Source: Anaeramoeba flamelloides (taxonomy: Eukaryota > Metamonada > Anaeramoebidae). From it: 64,000 bases of DNA. Position numbers and translations under genes: made by a program. Each line of letters begins with the position of its first letter. The stretch's first letter is position 1. The notes under the pieces were generated by a model. The model ran no database searches. It saw only the letters and a list, made by a program, of their open reading frames with translations, and was not told the origin of the DNA. Below are positions 23,494 to 36,235 of the stretch, one piece after another. The stretch is taken from assembly GCA_027625915.1 (NCBI GenBank), contig JANTQA010000016.1, positions 687,001-751,000 of the forward strand. The letters are read 5' to 3'.

Positions 23494-23705
23494 AACTCCA
23501 ATTCAAAATTTTTAACACACCAAAATTCAATTTTTGAAAAATAAAATCTTATTTAATGAATTCACAAAGATTTACCTGATTAGAACCATTCACTAATTGA
23601 AATGTTAACAAATATTTATAAATTAAAATACACCACAAAACAAAAAAATAAATAAATTACCAATACTAATAAATTATCGGTGTGTTAAAAATTTTGGAGA
23701 TGGAA
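23494..23705. mobile_element. Small inverted-repeat element (MITE-like), about 0.2 kb
   Basis: CTCCAATTCAAAATTTTTAA followed by CACACC near 23496-23522 is matched in reverse complement by GGTGTGTTAAAAATTTTGGA at about 23680-23699. It lies 50 bases after exon 2. It has no coding capacity, and target duplications are not clear. Confidence 0.45.
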
Positions 23706-25444
23706 AAACAAAAAAATTCATTTGGTAAATTTGTTTAGAATTCTATTAGGAATATTGATCGATTGATCAAATGATTATAGACCATCAACTAATTATATTT
23801 GAGTTCTTCTTCGATTTAGAAGAACCCAACCTTAATATAACATCAATCGTTCGAAAAAATATTTCGATTGATGGAAACAAAAAGTTACATAATTCAAAAA
23901 AATTAAATCAAAACAAAAAACTAAAAAGAAGTAAAAATGATTTTGATATTTTTCAAAAATAAAATTTATTTTCAAATTCCAATGAAATTGTATTGTTGTG
24001 ATTCTTTTGACTGTGTTAAAATTTTTTAATTCAAGTTTAGATATAGATATATATATATATATATCCATTAGCAACACAAATAACCTAATTGCCTTTAAAA
24101 TAATTTTTGTTTTTTGAATTGTAATGAAAATATTCGAAGATATAGAATTTAAAAATAATTATCTTCAAAAGAAAAATTTTATAATTAAAAATTGTATAAA
24201 AGTCGACAACAAAAAAATAGCTTGAAAAATATATTTCAACATTTTAAAAATTTTTTTAATGATTTATTGTGATTTTATTATTTTCCATCCAAATTTTTTT
24301 TGAAAAGTTTGTTTAATCATCCAAAACTTTCTTATTTTTAATGATTAAAACACATCATTCTTTACTGGAAGTTTTCTATGGGCTACCTTTCCAACACCCA
24401 AAATGACTTTATATTTTTTCAATAATAATTTATTCATTATATTGGATATTTTAATATCGCATATAAAACTTGTTTTATATATTGATTACCATTCAATGGT
24501 AATATATATATATATATAGTTGATTATAAATTTATATAATTACAAAATATAAAAAATAATTTGAAAAAAAATAATATTTTTTTTCATTGTAAAATTTGAC
24601 CTTTTTATCAACAAACAACTTTTTTAATTTAAATTATTTTACCAATTGTCAGATTCAGATCAATATTTGATTTTTTTTAGTAATTTTTTCAATTTGTTTT
24701 TTTTAACTTTTTAACAAATAGACTTATAATAAACAATATTATTGAATAAGAGGCAATATATCAGAAATTATTTTACAAGATCTGGATTAATTTAGATTTA
24801 CAAAATCAATTTTCACAAAGATTTTTTTCAAATTTTTATTAACCACAAAATTCAAAAAAAAATATTTTTTTTTACTTTAGTTCTGACTTCTAGATATTAT
24901 TTTATTATCTTTAAATAATATTTATAATTTAATTTTTATTTTTTTTTAAATTTTAGAATCAATCAATTAATTTATTTAGTAAAGAAGTTTTTATTTATTA
25001 AATTATAATGTATTAAATGATATTTTTGAAATTTTTTTTTTTTTTTTTGATTTTCAATTTTTTTCTGTATTACTCGAATTGACTTTTTAGAAAATTATTC
25101 ATACTAAACTTTTATTTTTAACACAAAAAATAAATTTCATTTTTTTCTTGATTCAATATTTATTAAATTTTGTCTGAAGAAAAAATGAAAATTTTTCATT
25201 ACTACCTTTTTTTAATTTATTCTATTTTTCATAAAATATAGAAAATTATTTAATGGGTATTAATAATAAATCAATATATTGAGTTTTCAATTACTGTAAT
25301 AATACTAAAATTACTCGAATAATAAGAAAAATTCAAAAAAAAAACATTTCTAATAATATTACAAAAATATATAATTATTATTTTTTTTTCGAAATATCAA
25401 AAAAGAAATACAATTATATCATAATTTATCTTTGAACTAAACAC

Positions 25445-26517
25445 CATTTAAAAAATTGTGACTAACCTGAAATAATAAATTGAAAAAAAATATCTATATA
25501 TTCTTTAGTATTCAAGAACAACTAATTACCAAATCTTATTAATATTTCACTTTTTAATAATAATAAATATATAAAAACCTGATATTTTTAAAAATTATTT
25601 TAAAATAAAATCAAAAAAAAAAAAAAAGTAAATCACAATTTTTGAAATGAGCCTTATTTTAACCTTTTATTTGAATTAACATCTGTATTAAAGATAAATA
25701 AATAAATGCATTAACAAATCAATATCATTTTAAATCTTATATTTAAAACTTGAGTAATTTTCGGTAAATACAGGATGCTAATGAATATATATATATATAT
25801 ATATTATAGCTAATTCTTTTTTCAAATAAAAATTCTGAATTTTTTTTATTTCAATTTCTCATAATTAACCTTAAAATAATGAAAAAGGTTACACTTGAAT
25901 TTAGAAAACTTTATAGAACCAAACATAATGTTATGATATATATTATTGTCCAAACAAATTTCTTTATCTGTTTGCTCATTTTTCTGTATATGTAAATTAT
26001 TTTTCAAAAATGTTTATTCACTTTATAATGTTAATGAAAATTGTTTTGAGGATTTTATCACATATTCTTCTCAAAAAAATTTTTTAATTTTTTGGGATCA
26101 GAATCATTTTTTCTTATTTTAGCAAATTTTTTATTTTTTTTTCTTTTTCTTTAATAAGAAAGCCAAGTTAAAAAAAAAATTAAAAAAATTTCGAAAATAC
26201 CAATAAACAAAAAAAAAAAATGAAACTATATAATATCTTTTCAAAAATAGATAATTATTCGCAAAAAATCTTCTTGTTAACCTTTTTTCCAGTTGAAATT
26301 CCAGTAACAAAAAATTTGTAATGCTCTTTTCAAAAATTGTGATTCACTTTTTTTAAAGTTTTTGATTTTAATTTTAAAAATATCGGGTTTTTATGTGTTT
26401 ATAATAATAAAAAGTGAATCATTAATCAAATTTAATGATTAGTTGTTTTTGAATACAAAAGAATATATATATTTTTTTTCAATTTATTATTTCAGGTTAG
26501 TCACAATTTTTGAAATA
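25445..26517. mobile_element. 1.07-kb element with about 190-bp terminal inverted repeats
   Basis: The first 43 bases from AAAAATTGTGACTAACCTGA (25451) are reproduced exactly in reverse complement at the right end (GGTTAGTCACAATTTTT ending near 26511). The match continues with lower identity for about 190 bp on each side, including AAAAACC(T/C)GATATTTTTAAAA and a second (A/G)AATCACAATTTTTGAAA block. The middle is A+T rich with no transposase. Bases outside the repeat (ATCTAAACTATATTTCAAAAA-like) also resemble the ends of the 38.4-39.4 kb element, so the two may be related non-autonomous DNA transposons. Confidence 0.75.
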
Positions 26518-26829
26518 TAGTTTAGATGTATAATTTTACTATTTATTTTTTTACAAATATAAACTTTTTCTTTGTGAAAATTTAAGTAAATAATTTTTGA
26601 TAACTACAGATAAGAAAGAGATCAGTACTCTTAAAAGCTTAATATGGTAGTATTGTAGTTGTTGTGGAAAGATTTTGCGAAATCAGTGTATTATTAGGAA
26701 AAGTTTGAAAATTTTCTGATCTTCTTATTTTCAATTCTAATTTTGTAAAATACTTCTTATTCTGCAAAGAAAATTGACTTTAAATATAATATTTAAAGTT
26801 ATTTTACAAGACTTTAACAATTTTTTTTT

Positions 26830-27066
26830 CGACGTTGTACCATTGATAAAATCGAGATTAGCGAATGTCTCGATTTTAAACCACTTGAACAAATATTTTG
26901 GTCCAAGGAAACCAAAATAGTTGTTAAAGAAAAACTAAAAAAAAAGTGCTTCATAATTTGGGGAATGTTTGGAAAAGGAATTAATTACATTTCTTTATTA
27001 AAAACAATGTTTAAATCCAAACATTGTTTATTTCTCGTTTCGAAAAAAAAACGAATTTTATTTTGA
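26830..27066 (+). pseudogene. Transposase-like coding fragment (Tc1/mariner-like?)
   Basis: A 78-codon stretch is open from 26830 to a TGA at 27066 with no start codon. It reads CTIDKIEISECLDFKPLEQI, then FWSKETKI, then KKKCFIIWGMFGKGINYISL. The order F(S/T)DE-like box followed by (V/I)(M/I)VWG(M/C) and a Gly-rich turn is that of the DD(E/D) core in Tc1/mariner transposases. Here the first acidic residue would be replaced (WSKET). Too short and diverged to be sure. No matching terminal repeats frame it. Confidence 0.32.
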
Positions 27067-27209
27067 AAAAAAAAAATTTAGGTTTGGCTCTTTTTTTTGA
27101 AGAAAAAAAGAAGAAGAAAAAGACCATTTAATAAGAGGTTTTCAAAAGGAGAAAAAATAAAAAATATCAATCAAGGAAAGCAATAAAAAAAAAACATTTT
27201 TTTTTTAAC

Positions 27210-27503
27210 ATGTCAAGTCAAGAAATTTTAGAGAAATGTTCAAAATGATTCATTGTTAAGAGCACCATAATACAGCAGGTTTTGAAGTTTGATCGATTTC
27301 GATAATTGGCTGACAAAACGGGAAATAAAAGAGGAAATAAATTTCATCGAAAGGACGGACGATCTAGTTTGTCTCTGTAAAATTTAAACCAATTTTTGTA
27401 TCCAATGTATGGAAATGTGAAATTTAACTTGAATTTTTTCGTTAACTCCATCGGGAGAATAAGATCCTTTGAAGAACAAGTTATTCAAAGTACCATTAAA
27501 AAA
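27210..27503 (+). pseudogene. Second decayed coding stretch, possibly transposase N-terminal part
   Basis: One frame from 27210 reads protein-like sequence interrupted by several stops: MSSQEILEKC, STIIQQVLKFDRF, NKRGNKFHRKDGRSSLS, and later NSIGRIRSFEEQVIQSTI. Words like STI..VLKF followed by a basic GR box recall the paired helix-turn-helix of Tc1/mariner transposases. It lies after, not before, the core-like fragment, so the two may come from different copies. Very uncertain. Confidence 0.25.
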
Positions 27504-28022
27504 TAACAAATTAGTTGTTTGTTAGTTTTTTGTTTATTTTGCTTGTTTGTTTTTTGTTTATTTTGTTTCAACGATTTAGATCATGAGTTCCAAAAACTAA
27601 ATAGGATTTAATATTGTTTTGATTAGTTCAACAGTCACCTTTTATAATTCTTCGTTTTGGATCCTACTTCCAGACTCTAAAATATTTAGATTGTTCTGGT
27701 GTTAAGATGATATTAATTGTTGTTCTTCAAACTCCTCAATATCACATTATATCACTTCGAACAATCTCTTTTTTTTCGTTCTTCCATTCCAAACTCAGAT
27801 TATAACAAAGAATATTATTTCCAAATCAAAACAATAAAGACAGATATATTCAAGAAAAAAAAAGTGGGGGTAAATCAATTATAAATATTTTTAATTATCA
27901 AAATATTAAAAAATTTATTGTCTAATTTTTTATAAAAATATCCTTTTAATCGTCTAATGTCATATTTCTAAAAATATTTTCATTAAAATCAAAAAAAAAA
28001 AAATTAAAATATCAATAAATAG

Positions 28023-28818
28023 AGATATTGAGGATGGCCAATATTGCCCAAGTGGTTGGGAAGATGAATGCCAAAAGTACACAAGTTGTACAACATGCGA
28101 TGCTCAATTGAATTGTGGGTGGTGTGAAACGGATTCTTTACTGCATACTGGCCAATGTTTCTATAAAAGCCCTACCGCATCTGTAGACGAGTGCACTGAA
28201 ATTGAATCTGGTGAATGGAAAACAGAATGTACAGATCCATCAAGTTGCTTAGAAGCAACAGATTGTGATACTTGTGAATGTACATGGTGTTATTTGGGAG
28301 AAGAATTATCACAATGCATGCCTGAAGATGATTGTACGGCAAAACAAGGAATAGCAATTGATGAATGTAATAAGGATAATTTAAACACATATAACTGTGA
28401 ATCGAAATCAAGTTGCGAATCTTGCTTTACAGAATACCCCTGGTGCCAGTGGAGATACACTGGGGATTGGTATCAAACACAAAAATGTGTTTTTTGGAGT
28501 GAGTCTAAAGAAAATATTCATGTATTGGATGCTAGTGATTGTGGCACCTTTGTTGCATGTCAAAACAGAACAAAATGCAGTGATTGTGTTGAAACATCCA
28601 ATGATGTTTTAAATTGTATTTGGTGTAAAGAGGGTGGAAAAGAATACTGTAATGAATATTCAGAAGATCAAGACGATGACAATTGCTCCAAGATTTGTGA
28701 TGAAAGTGATGATGATTCAAGTAGCCCGGGGGATGTTATTAAATTCAATTTCTTTTGTTGGTTTATTTCAATTTTTATGTTATTATTTTATTTAACAGAA
28801 ACAAAACTGCAAAATTAA
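28023..28818 (+). CDS. PSI-module cysteine-rich surface protein, exon 3 (C terminus)
   Basis: Last exon of the gene starting at 15716. The AAATAG acceptor adds A to the split CAA codon, then DIEDGQYCPSGWEDECQKY leads into CTTCDAQLNCGWC. Further modules follow: CLEATDCDTCECTWC, CESKSSCESCFTEYPWCQW, and CQNRTKCSDCV..LNCIWC. The acidic, Ser-rich stretch DESDDDSSSPGD precedes a hydrophobic run, FNFFCWFISIFMLLFYL, and the tail TETKLQN. The end could be a transmembrane helix with a tiny cytosolic tail, or less likely a GPI-attachment signal, since those normally end hydrophobic. The protein thus carries about eight PSI-like modules outside the membrane. The first ATG inside the exon (28108) is not the real start because module sequence continues upstream to the acceptor. 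Confidence 0.8.
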
Positions 28819-31800
28819 AATCATATAATTTTTTATTTTTACCTTTTACTTTTCCTTTTTATAAACAATGATATATTATTTTTTTAGTATATATTTGATT
28901 TTGTTTTTCTGGGATGACTTTTAAAAAACATCACTAAAAATTACCAATACTAATTTCTTTTTTTCCTCTGTTTTTAAAAAAAAAATGTTTCCATTTATCA
29001 TAATAATTATATTAATAAATTCAATTGATTTAATTTTTCTTTTTAATTTTTTTTTTTTTGGATGTTCTCAAAACAATTATTCAAATACATTTTTCGGAAT
29101 GAAAACGAAAATTCAGAAACAAGTATATACCTTGAAAATAATTAAAGAAATCTAATAGTATAGATTAATTTTTTAATCGTGAAAGAGATTGCAGAAAGAT
29201 TTATATTTTATCGTTTTGTTTTTGTTATTTTTAAAACTTTTTTATTATTCTTTTTCTTTGAAACAATTTAAATAACTTCAAATAAAAATTCTGAAGATCC
29301 AAAAACAAAAATTCAAATTTATTGACAAAATAATTCGGAAGTCTACTTAATTCCAAAAGTTTCAAATTGAAAAAAAAAGTTACAGTTTCCCAATGATAAA
29401 AATATAATCAACAAAGAGTGAATTCGGGAATTCTAAATAATACAAATGCAATGTAAGAATAAATTGAAAAGATCTTGAACCGAATTCAAATAAATCAATT
29501 GAAAAAAAAAGTTAAAAGAATACCCAATTTCAAACAATAATTAAATAAAAAAAAAGTTAATTTCTTTTTTTTTTTTTATTAGTGAAGAAAGGTATTTCAA
29601 CAAAATTACCTCTTGTTGACCATATGTTGTTTTTTTTTAATTTGTTAAATAAAACGAAAATTATATAAATTTTCCGTTTATTTCTCAAATTAAAAAAAAA
29701 CTATTAGCTTTCCCACAATGTAAAAGAATTGAGCAAAATCAATGACTTTTCTCTATTCTTTTGAATTTTGAAAAATCTAGGCACTCTACAACATTTGAAT
29801 ACACTCTTATATATTTGAAGGCACTTTATTAAAGCCGAAAATTGTATTTAGAGTTTTTGATCCTAACTATAATGTAGATAAAAATAAAGCTAAGAAAAAA
29901 TGTTATTTTCTTATTTTTTATTCCCAAAGGTTGAAATTTCGACTATTTGAAACAAATTGTTTTCTTTTAGTATAAAATAGATTTCATTAAATTTATGTTA
30001 ATTTTTTTTCTTTTGTTTTCTAATGTTCTTTATTTAAAAAAGTAAGGATTATACTCTGTTCTTTTTGTAAAATAAACTCATCTGAAAAATGAAAAAAAAT
30101 CAATGAGATCCCAAAAGTCGCCAATGAGAAAGATTTGGGAATCAGACACATTTAGATTCAAAATTATAATTGACAAAATTTAAATATGAAATTGTGTATC
30201 ATTCTTTAGTACTTTTTTAAAAAATTGTCTATTTTATTTATTTTTCATTTTCAGAATTTATCAAATAATATAATAGTTTTGTTTTGAAGTGAAAATAGAC
30301 TTTTTTAAAATGAAGATGTAAATATTCCTTATATCAAAAATCAAATTTCATAATTATAACTAACTCATTAGATTTGTAATTCAAAAATACGAATTATTTC
30401 AAAATTGAACTAAAAAATAAAGTTAATAATATAGTACAACTTTTAAGGAACGTACTCTGATCGAACATTATAAAGTAAAGAGGTTGGTTGCTTCTTATAT
30501 AATTATTTTTTATGAAATATCAAATTCAATTTCTTGAATACAAATCAAAAAAAAAAGTTCTAATTTTTATTCCACAATAAAAGAATTTTTTTTTTTTCAT
30601 TAACAAAGACAATTATTAAATATTGAAATTTAATTAAAAAAAAAAAATCAAAGATAATTGCAAAATTTTTCAATTATTGTTTTTCAGTTGATGAATGTTT
30701 ATAATCTCTTCAACAGGAAAAAATATTTTCTTGTGTTCGGTGTAAGGTTATTTTATTTTTGGTCTTGGCTGATCGATTTTAAGGGGTAACTACATCATTA
30801 GACATGATAAAAATTTGAGAGAGATGAGAGAAGAGTATTTTTTTTTTTTAGTGGTGTATGATCGTCGATTCTTTAAAAATATTTTTAAAAAAATTATTTG
30901 ATATTTTTTTTTAGTAATACTCAACAATAAAAAAAAAAGAGAATATATTGATAAAATATTTTTTTTTATAAAAATATACTTAATTCCAAAATTTTGAAAG
31001 TAAATAAAACATCAATATTCCAAAACTTTCAATTTATGAGTTTTTACAATTACAATTTTTTAAAAACTTACAAATCAACACATTTTAGGTTTTTGATTTT
31101 ATTATAACAGTATAATATTTATTCTAAAATAACAAATCACAGCTTTTTTTAACCTTTAATTCCAATTTATTGTTCTTATATTCATTAATTTTGGGATTGG
31201 AAGAAAAAAAAATTTTTTTTGTTTTCACAAACTTATAAATCCAACATTTAAAATAATAATAAGAAAAAGATCGAATATCTAAGAACTAATTGAGCACATA
31301 GCAACATGGAATACAGTTTAATCTTGGACTTCGTTATAGGGATTGTAAACCTTAGGAGAATTGATATTTGAATAATGTGAATTGTTTCAGAAATCCATTG
31401 TAATTCCCTTTCGCTATTGGCTGGTAGTTCTTCAAGGTTAAAAACAGTTTTATTTTTGAGGCTTTTCAGAATATATTTTATTTTTTTATTTTTTTTCAAC
31501 CGCATTTTTAAAAAAATATCGAACTTTTTCTATTCACAATAAAAATCTCAATTTCTTTCAAAAAAATGTTGTCTTTTTCCAAGAAATTATTTTCTTTTTT
31601 AAATCTTAAGTAATATCAATTTAGTTTTTTTTACTATTTTTTCACTAAACGAATAATTTTTAGTTTTATCAAAATTAAGCGAAAAAAAATGACAACCAAG
31701 AGTGTTTGTTTATCAATATTTTTAAATTCAATAACCCCTAAACTTGTGTTCGTTTTTTAAAAATATTATGAATAATAAAAGAATTTTTTTTTTTAACGAA

Positions 31801-34074
31801 CAAAATGACAATAAAAATAAGATATGTATGGAAACAAAATCTAATGTTATTGACTTAAATTTTTAGAGAGTGCCCAATAACTGAAATTGGACTCATAATT
31901 TTCCCTTTTTGAACTATAATAAATATGAAAAACAAAAAGAAAGGGATTAGACAAATAGAAATCTTTTAGCTCACTTTTTAACTTTGAATAGAAAAGCTAT
32001 TTCGAACTGAAAGATAAACAACTGGGTAATTTGAGAGATAAAAAAAAACAATTACAGCTGTTTCAAAAATACCATACTACCAATGATAAACAGAAAATTC
32101 ATATTCTGTATCACAATTTCCCTTATAGAACAGGATTTTATGGTTATATGATAGCCTCTTATAAGAATTGAAATTTTATAATGGAAAAAAAAAATCAAAA
32201 TTTGAATTTTTCATTACCAAATATATTGAAAGATCAACTATTTCCTTAAAATTTTTCTCATTTTTTGAGGATCACCAAATTTCTAAACAACTACAATCAA
32301 AAAGAAAGTCCTACTTACAAAGATATTATTCAGCTCTGTATTCTTTTAGGTTGAATCTTGGTTTTGGATTTTTGATTTAGTATCTTGACAACAAGATTGT
32401 TTTCTATGGTGTTTTTCAAAAAGAAATTTTTTAAACTTATTTTCAAGCCTTAAAAATTGGTAGTTAGAATCTCATTGATTATTTTTTTTTGTGATTAATA
32501 GTGACAAAAAAGTCAAATTCTAAGTTAAAAAAATTTTTTGATTGGATTGAACAGGTTGTCATCTTTAAAATCCTGTAAAATTGAATTTTCAAAATAATCT
32601 TTACAAAATGTTCAGTCTTCTTTTTGATTGACATCTGGCTGAAACTATCATTTTCATATTGTTTTGAAAACAATTTCCATAAGGTCTGAAACTAATCTGA
32701 TTATAAGTAAACTTTTAAAAAAGTTTTTATGTATTTTTTGAAAAATATTCAAATTTAATTCCAAATTCAAATAGATTATTACGAAAGGCAAAAAAATGAA
32801 AAAAAAAATTTTCGTTTAATTTGAATTTTTGAGATTTTGGTTATTATTGAAGGCAATGATTTCAAATTTCGATAAAATAAAACATTTAAGAATTCACTTC
32901 ACTACAAAACATTCTATCTGAAGAAACTTAACGAAAGGGAAACTCCCAAATTGAAACAAAGTTTAATTAACAAAAAAGTGAGGTAAATTTTTTGATGCTT
33001 GTTGGGTAATAATTTTTTATTTTTTTGAAAACTCCATATAAAATAAAATCAACTGAACTATTCTCAATTCCAGAAACTATTGACCAATTAAAAAAAATCA
33101 TAATAACTACCACATATGTTTTTTAATTGTTGCAATTAAAAAGTTTTTCCAAAAATTCAATTTTTTTTGGGTTAATTTTTTCGAATTATTTTTCTTCAAC
33201 TGAAAAATAAATCAAAAGATTTTTCTTTTGAAAACAAATTTCCAAATTAGAATCATTAAAACACTGAAAAAAAAAACGTTTTAAGCAAGATCGATTTCTT
33301 AAAGGTGATTTTTCTTTTTAATTTTTTGGCGAAAGAGAATGGGTTTAAATTTTTCGGATATTTTTTGTAAAAAGGTTTTGACGAGAAAAGAAAGTTAAAA
33401 TAATAAAAAATGGAAAAAACTTCTGGAAATTCAGTTAAAACAAATTTTTATCAAACTCTTTTTGTTTGAAATTTCCAAAAAGAGTTTTTTCAAAATGACA
33501 AAAAAAAATTTTTTTTTACCTTAAACATCAATAAATTGGTTTGGGAAAGATTTAATTAACATGAGCAGATTCGAAATGAAAAATAAATCTGATTATAAAG
33601 TTAAGAAGTTATTCGAAAATTGTAAGATTTTACTGGAAAACAAATTTTGTTCTTTACAAAATTTTTGATCAGAATCAATTTCCTAAAATGGATTAAAATA
33701 AGAACACATCTAATTAATCATAGAAGTGTCAATACTCAAATGAAAATTTTATCTCATTTTTTTTTGTGAAAAGGGGTTATTTTGAAAATATTACCCATTT
33801 TTGTGAAATTTAATCAAAATTTTGTTGATTTCCAATCGAAAAATTCAACTTCAAAATAATTTTTATAAAGTTTGTTACCCAAAAAAAGTTTTTAACTTGG
33901 AAGGAGAAATTTTTGAACTACCAGCTGATCTTGTTTTAAAAATTGTGTGTATTAATTGTTAATTTCAAACTATTTTTTAACTTTCTTGATTATTAAAAAA
34001 AGGAATTAACAGTCAACAAATTTCATATTTTTTTATTCTTCTTATTAATTTCAAATAATAATTAATTGTAGCAG
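28819..34074. other. Intergenic region, about 5.3 kb, no supported gene
   Basis: Holds palindromic-module array E (29620-29835). A minus-strand open frame at 31248-31505 and small frames around 32170-32670 show occasional protein-like words (for example FNLEELPANSERELQWISET) but no conserved domain or splice partner. At 33870-33966 a plus-strand frame reads VFNLEGEIFELPADLVLKIV, which vaguely echoes the 31.4-kb piece. These may be very old gene remnants. Confidence 0.45.
29620..29835. repeat. Palindromic-module array E
   Basis: Two modules are visible: AAATAAAACGAAAATTATAT with its complement, and a CCCACAATGTAAAAGAATTG..CTCTATTCTTTTGAATTTTG hairpin. They are followed by the spacer AGGCACTCTACAAC. 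Confidence 0.65.
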
Positions 34075-34944
34075 ATGACTACATGCACACACCCTTCTTT
34101 TGAAAATTATCAGAATGTTTCTTCACAGGACAGTTCATACTTGGGATCGTTTTTCAACCCATTGTTACTCTCACAGATTTTTGGGGAGAATATAAAACAA
34201 AAAGAAAGCAAACAAAAGGTAAATCGTAAATAAATTGCTCTTTGACCCCCTTTTTTAAACGCTCGCAAGCAATAACTTACTCTAATCTATCTTCCAATCT
34301 CTTTTAAAATAAAAACACCCAAAACCAAACACAAAACAAAAAAATTAAAATAATAGAAAACAATTTACCATCCAAAAATAAGCAAAACAAAAAAGATTAT
34401 TTTATGTTTAGACTTGGACGAAACCTTAATCTCAAGTGCCTTCAAAAAACCCGAGGACTACGACTTTTCGTGCGATTTTGAAGATGCGTCTAATCAAAAA
34501 CATGTTGTCTATATTAAAAAAAGACCCATGCTGGATAGCTTTTTGCAAATTGTTTCAAAATTGTTTGAAGTTGTCATCTTTACTGCGTCTTTGCAGGAGT
34601 ATGCCGACCCTATCCTCAACAAGCTCGATCCCAAAAATCAGATTTTCAGCTTACGTCTCTACAGAGACTCTTGCTCGTTATATTGTGGATCTTATGTCAA
34701 GGACCTCCGTTTGCTAACAAAGAACATGGACTCCATCCTCATTGTGGACGATCTTCCTTCTTCCTTTCTTTTCCAACCGGAGAACGCGATTAAGATACCT
34801 GCCTTTCATTATTTCAAAAATGGAAAGGGAGTGTTTAAATTCGACGACTGCTTAGAAAGCGTGTTGTCAATTCTGAAAAAGATGTCTCGCAAAAGAGACG
34901 TAATCAAAATCCTTCAACAATCACCGGAAATCTTGGCTTTTTAA
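34075..34944 (+). CDS. CTDSP: CTD small phosphatase-like protein (SCP/FCP1 family), 2 exons, 243 aa
   Basis: HAD-superfamily protein Ser/Thr phosphatase of the NIF/SCP type. Relatives dephosphorylate the RNA polymerase II CTD or SMAD-like substrates. Exon 1 is 34075-34218 (MTTCTHPSFENYQN onward, 48 codons). A 138-bp intron GTAAAT..TAG follows in phase 0, then exon 2 at 34357-34944. Exon 2 leads KKIILCLDLDETLISS, where DLDET (about residues 67-71) is the catalytic DxDxT motif. Further family hallmarks are VYIKKRPMLDSFLQIVSKLF, EVVIFTASLQEYADPILNKL, LYRDSC..GSYVKDL and ILIVDDLPSSFLFQPENAI, the second acidic motif (about residues 179-180). Human SCPs have DNSP here; DDLP keeps the first aspartate. 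Length fits the small phosphatases. The N-terminal 50 residues are not conserved and have no membrane segment, so it is not of the Dullard/CTDNEP1 type. Codon use is richer in G+C than in the other genes here. Confidence 0.93.
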
Positions 34945-35251
34945 TTGCGAGTAAACATTTCAAAGCCAAATTTTGAGTTCCCTATTCAAGGGTTTTATTG
35001 TTTGGGTACTTTTCTTCTCACTATTCTTATTGATTTGGTTATTTGCTAATTTCTTCAAATCAGAAATTTATTTTCTTTTTGAAAATTTGTTTTTGATCAA
35101 ATTTTGTTTTGGAATGCTTTTTGAAAAAAAAGTGTTTCATTTTTTTGTATTTATGTAAAAATATTAATTAACTTGAATTTTGAATCATTTTTCAGATTTT
35201 TCCTTTTTCCTTTGTTTTTTTTTTTTGGAACAATTAAATTGAGAGTGATTT

Positions 35252-36235
35252 TACAGTCTGTTAAATAATCCGTGTTGGGGTTTTAATTTGTTTTTTTGAA
35301 AATTGTTTTTGTAAATAATTGTTGTTGTTTTTTTAAAGTGTTTTTTTTTTTTTAATTAATTGTTTTTTGAAATTTTTTCTAGTGTACCTTAAAAATACAG
35401 TTAAGTAACATTGTACTTTTCAAATATAACAGTATTTACAATTGGTATATTTTACCAAACTATTGTTCGACAACCTCCCAACTTCAGTCACCATAGATTT
35501 AAGATCTAACTCAATCAAATTAGAATAAACTTGTTACCAAAATCTAAAATCATCAAATCTTGCAGTTTGATCAAAAAAAACAACAACAAAAAAGAGATAA
35601 AGATTTTCTGAAAAACTATTATGTAGCTATCTAAATGTGTAAAAATGATTTCTTTTTTTTTCTCAAGTTTTTTTAAAAAAGATATCTGAGAAAAAAAATG
35701 AATTTATTTTTCTTTTTTGAACTTTAACAATTAGCATTTAAATCATCTCTTGGAATTGTTGAACTTTATTAATTTATTTATTTTTTTAACTGGTTCTTTT
35801 TTGTGATATCTGTTGGGTGAACCATGAATCCTAGATGTAGCCAATATTTCAGAATTGAAAAAACTAGTAATCAGCTAACTTTTATACAATTTAAATTCTC
35901 AAAGATATTTCGTCAAATCTTCAAAAACAAATTTTATGTTATAATGAGAGACAATTAGATCTCGAAAAATATCAATTCTAATTAGATAATGAAGATCTTT
36001 ATGTTTTCATTCTATTGGAAGTTATTATATTTTGAGAGATCTTTGAAAAAAAAAAATTTGATGATATCTTTATGAATGTCAAATATTATTGTTTAAACTC
36101 AACTCCTTTTTGAAAAATAAAAACATACTCTTGAAAACTTTTAATCTCAAAAACAATTAAAAACAAAAAACACAATTTTACAATTTTTGAAAGAACAATA
36201 AAAAACAAAATAATTCCAAAGTGTATAATATAAAG
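35252..36235. repeat. 1-kb TACAGT-ended element, copy 1 (decayed)
   Basis: Starts TTACAGTCTGTTAAATAATC and runs parallel to 41195-42191. Shared stretches include TTTTAAT.TGT.TTTTTGAAAA early on, the block around GATCTAA(C/T)TCAA(T/C)CAAATT, and CTTGAAAACTTTT near the end. The right terminus is no longer clear. No coding potential. Confidence 0.55.

Larger units (their letters stand above)
23448..28022 (+). other. Proposed 4.6-kb intron 2 of the PSI-module gene
   Basis: Donor GTAATC, acceptor AAATAG. It contains a small inverted-repeat element (23494-23705), several TA microsatellites (around 24045, 24508 and 25786), a 1.07-kb element with long inverted repeats (25445-26517) and transposase-like coding remnants (26830-27503). 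The part from 23710 to 25440 is very A+T rich with no structure I can name. Confidence 0.65.

Noticed and set aside
31248-31505. 85-codon minus-strand frame with FNLEELPANSEREL
   Set aside because: Short protein-like word only; no conserved domain and frame quality falls off on both sides.
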